This document shows positions 22,630 to 23,414 of a stretch of DNA of 23,414 nt, in pieces (positions within the stretch are counted from its first letter, which is position 1; every line of letters begins with the position of its first letter). The notes beneath the pieces are model-generated. The model was not told the DNA's origin. It was given only the letters and a program-made list of their open reading frames with translations, and did not search any database. Made by a program: the position numbers and the translations under genes. Source of the DNA: a virus; the IMG/VR virus record IMGVR_UViG_3300034198_013094, positions 1 through 23,414 of that record; one strand, 5' to 3'.

Positions 22630-23414
22630 ATGAGTACAACAATTATTACGCCAGAAGAAAGAGATAAATTATTTACCCAAGTTTTACACCTTTTGGGTAT
22701 GCCAGTTCGTGGTATTGAACTTACTGAAGAACAAATGGATACTTTTCTTGAATTATCAATATCTGAATATGAACAATATGTATCCGATTGGTTAATCGAA
22801 TCACAATGGTCAGCATTAGCGGGTTTAGATGTTGATACTCAATCTTTAACAAGAGCATTTACAACTCGTAGTTTAGATTACGAAACACAATACACATACT
22901 CATACTCTAAGATTGTTGGTTTACAAGCAAATGGTCCATGGGAATTGAAAAAAGATTTTTTCCAAACTATTCCTAATCAACAAGTTTATCAAATCCCTGC
23001 GGGTCGTGAAATAAATGAATTAATGTATTTCACTCGTGCAACTTTGACAGATTCTATTGTTGACCCATTCTTAGGTGGTTTCGGTGGATTAGGTGGTCAA
23101 GGTTTTGGTGGTGTAGGTGGTTATGCACAAGTTGGTAATGCGGGTTCATATTTTATGATGCCAGCGTTTGACCTATTACTTAGAATGGGTGATAGAAGTA
23201 TTAAAAATAGATTAATTGGTGGTGATTTAACATATAGAATTACTGCAGGTCCTGAAGGAACAAAATTAGTTCATTTATATAATGTACCTGGTGGTAAATA
23301 CGATTTTGGTGCAATACAAAATTCTAATTACAACGTTTGGTATTGGTACTATGAAACTATGGATAGAGATACTTGTTTAGAGAAAAACAAAGATGTTATT
23401 AAATTACCTTCAGA
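22630..23414 (+). CDS. gp13-like neck protein (3' end cut by window edge)
   Basis: The frame starts at ATG 22630 and is open to the window edge (261 codons). The N terminus (FTQVLHLLGMPVRGIELTEE, then QMDTFLELSISEYEQYVSDW) has the 'LG-x-P-V-x-x-I-E-L-T-x-E-Q' pattern I associate with T4-like gp13 neck proteins, which with gp14 close the portal and receive the tail. Residues about 146-172 are strikingly rich in glycine (FLGGFGGLGGQGFGGVGGYA), probably a flexible insertion. The rest contains FDLLLRMGDRSIKNRLIGGD and a segment with YWYYETMDRDT. It is on the opposite strand from the gp14-like gene, with the helicase and a small gene between them. The identification is by pattern and context. Confidence 0.65.
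   Translation, partial: MSTTIITPEERDKLFTQVLHLLGMPVRGIELTEEQMDTFLELSISEYEQYVSDWLIESQWSALAGLDVDTQSLTRAFTTRSLDYETQYTYSYSKIVGLQANGPWELKKDFFQTIPNQQVYQIPAGREINELMYFTRATLTDSIVDPFLGGFGGLGGQGFGGVGGYAQVGNAGSYFMMPAFDLLLRMGDRSIKNRLIGGDLTYRITAGPEGTKLVHLYNVPGGKYDFGAIQNSNYNVWYWYYETMDRDTCLEKNKDVIKLPS

Overview
The window is a piece of a very AT-rich, distantly T4-like contractile-tailed phage genome (myovirus). The host cannot be read from the sequence. Most start codons are preceded by A/T-rich leaders without a Shine-Dalgarno, which would fit a Bacteroidota host, but this is only a hint. No tRNA, integrase, transposon or CRISPR array was seen.

The minus strand carries a virion morphogenesis block in transcription order (right to left): gp14-like neck protein, gp15-like tail terminator fused to a beta-module region, a stand-alone copy of that region, gp18 tail sheath, gp19 tail tube, gp26-like assembly chaperone with a short frame-shifted extension, tape measure protein, a giant tube-initiator-like protein, a small LysM/gp53-like protein, a giant hub-like protein, and the start of one more gene that runs off the left edge. 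A gp13-like neck gene runs off the right edge on the plus strand. From chaperone to hub the order is that of P2/Mu-type tails (chaperone, frameshifted extension, tape measure, tube initiator, LysM protein, hub). Here the tube initiator and hub are inflated to 1587 and 1946 residues.

Three non-structural plus-strand genes sit singly among the structural genes: an SGNH/GDSL hydrolase between tube and sheath, a 51-residue ribbon-helix-helix-like protein between sheath and the beta-module gene, and an SNF2-type helicase between gp14 and gp13.

The main signals beyond gene calls are: (a) a 48-codon reading frame without an ATG at its head, overlapping the 3' end of the gp26-like gene at a T6C slip site, a candidate programmed +1 or -2 frameshift; (b) an 8-base box, TATTTATA, upstream of most transcription-unit starts and always in the same orientation, which is the reverse complement of the T4 late promoter box; (c) fusion and duplication of a beta-module protein on the tail terminator; (d) five copies of ATCTTT around the divergent promoter of the ribbon-helix-helix gene. 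Two intrinsic terminators delimit the tube and sheath units.
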